21,554 nt of DNA from Halocafeteria seosinensis (Eukaryota > Sar > Bigyra > Bicosoecida), in assembly GCA_001687465.1 (NCBI GenBank), contig LVLI01001886.1, positions 1 through 21,554 on the forward strand, written 5' to 3'. The position numbers and the translations under genes were made by a program. Every line of letters starts with the position of its first letter. The first letter of the stretch is position 1. The notes below the pieces were generated by a model, which did not search any database, was not told the origin of the DNA, and saw only the letters and a program-made list of their open reading frames with translations. Shown here in pieces: positions 21,357-21,554 of this stretch.

Positions 21357-21554
21357 AGCAATGCGACGTTTGAGCGAAGTGTTGACTACAACACACACAC
21401 ACACTTGTACAGCCTGGTACCAGTGAACTTCACATTGCCAGAAAAGTTGGCGCGCCAGAAATTACTGGCAAGTTCGCCACGTAGCGTAGAAGGCGCCAAA
21501 ATTTAACAGTACTTTTTTCGCTACTCTCTTATTCGTTTAGTTTCATTGAAAAAG
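21357..21554. promoter_or_regulatory. ORC1 3' flank and probable promoter of a gene beyond the right edge, E2F-like sites
   Basis: A short (AC)n run near 21390-21405 follows the ORC1 stop. TGGCGCGCCA at 21448-21457 is a perfect 10-base palindrome. GCGCCAAA at 21493-21500 is the exact complement of TTTGGCGC, the classical E2F site, inside a GGCGCCAAAATTT context. GCCAG/CTGGC arms at about 21455-21470 lie between them. Two GC-rich palindromic sites in 55 bases suggest a cell-cycle-regulated promoter for an unseen gene; direction unknown. Confidence 0.4.

Noticed and set aside
1-21554. CRISPR array, riboswitch, prokaryotic operon or integrated phage
   Set aside because: No spaced identical repeats, no ribosome-binding sites and no prokaryotic gene arrangement. 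The window is eukaryotic throughout.

Overview
This is nuclear DNA of a eukaryote, almost certainly a unicellular one with a compact genome. Evidence: the first 363 bases are the 5' part of an 18S rRNA gene on the minus strand, and the protein genes carry many short spliceosomal introns. I placed 18 well-supported introns. All are 60-86 nt, all end in CAG, and 8 of 18 begin GTACG instead of the usual GTAAG. Taxonomy is not settled by the sequence. The 18S segment TTTCTTTGAT resembles red algae more than most other groups, but this rests on recollection of the rRNA and is weak.

Layout: (1) 1-363, 18S rRNA running out of the left edge. (2) 364 to about 2819, rDNA spacer / 5' external transcribed spacer with hairpins and no convincing gene. 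(3) 2820-5241 (+), a FIGNL1 (fidgetin-like 1) AAA ATPase. (4) 5258-7019 (-), a PDZ plus coiled-coil protein of unknown function, convergent with FIGNL1 with 16 bases between the stop codons. (5) 7222-10846 (+), a large TMEM245 / AI-2E-family membrane protein, divergent from gene 4 over about 200 bases. (6) 10847-14066, an unusually long gene-poor stretch for this genome, with palindromes, a degenerate tandem repeat and scattered open frames that may be relics or small genes. (7) 14067-16311 and 16628-18812 (-), two tandem secreted type-B carboxylesterases that differ by one intron. (8) 19125-21356 (+), ORC1 with an N-terminal BAH domain, divergent from the second esterase. (9) 21357-21554, a spacer with E2F-like sites, probably a promoter for a gene beyond the right edge.

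How the genes relate: ORC1 (origin licensing) and FIGNL1 (in other eukaryotes a RAD51 antagonist in recombination) are both genome-maintenance genes but are far apart and not co-regulated by anything visible. The two esterases are a local duplication. Nothing in the window looks like a prokaryote-style operon, CRISPR array or intact mobile element. The most useful unusual features are the splice-site signature, the esterase intron polymorphism, the unassigned PDZ protein, the modified TMEM245-like protein and the 3.2-kb island.
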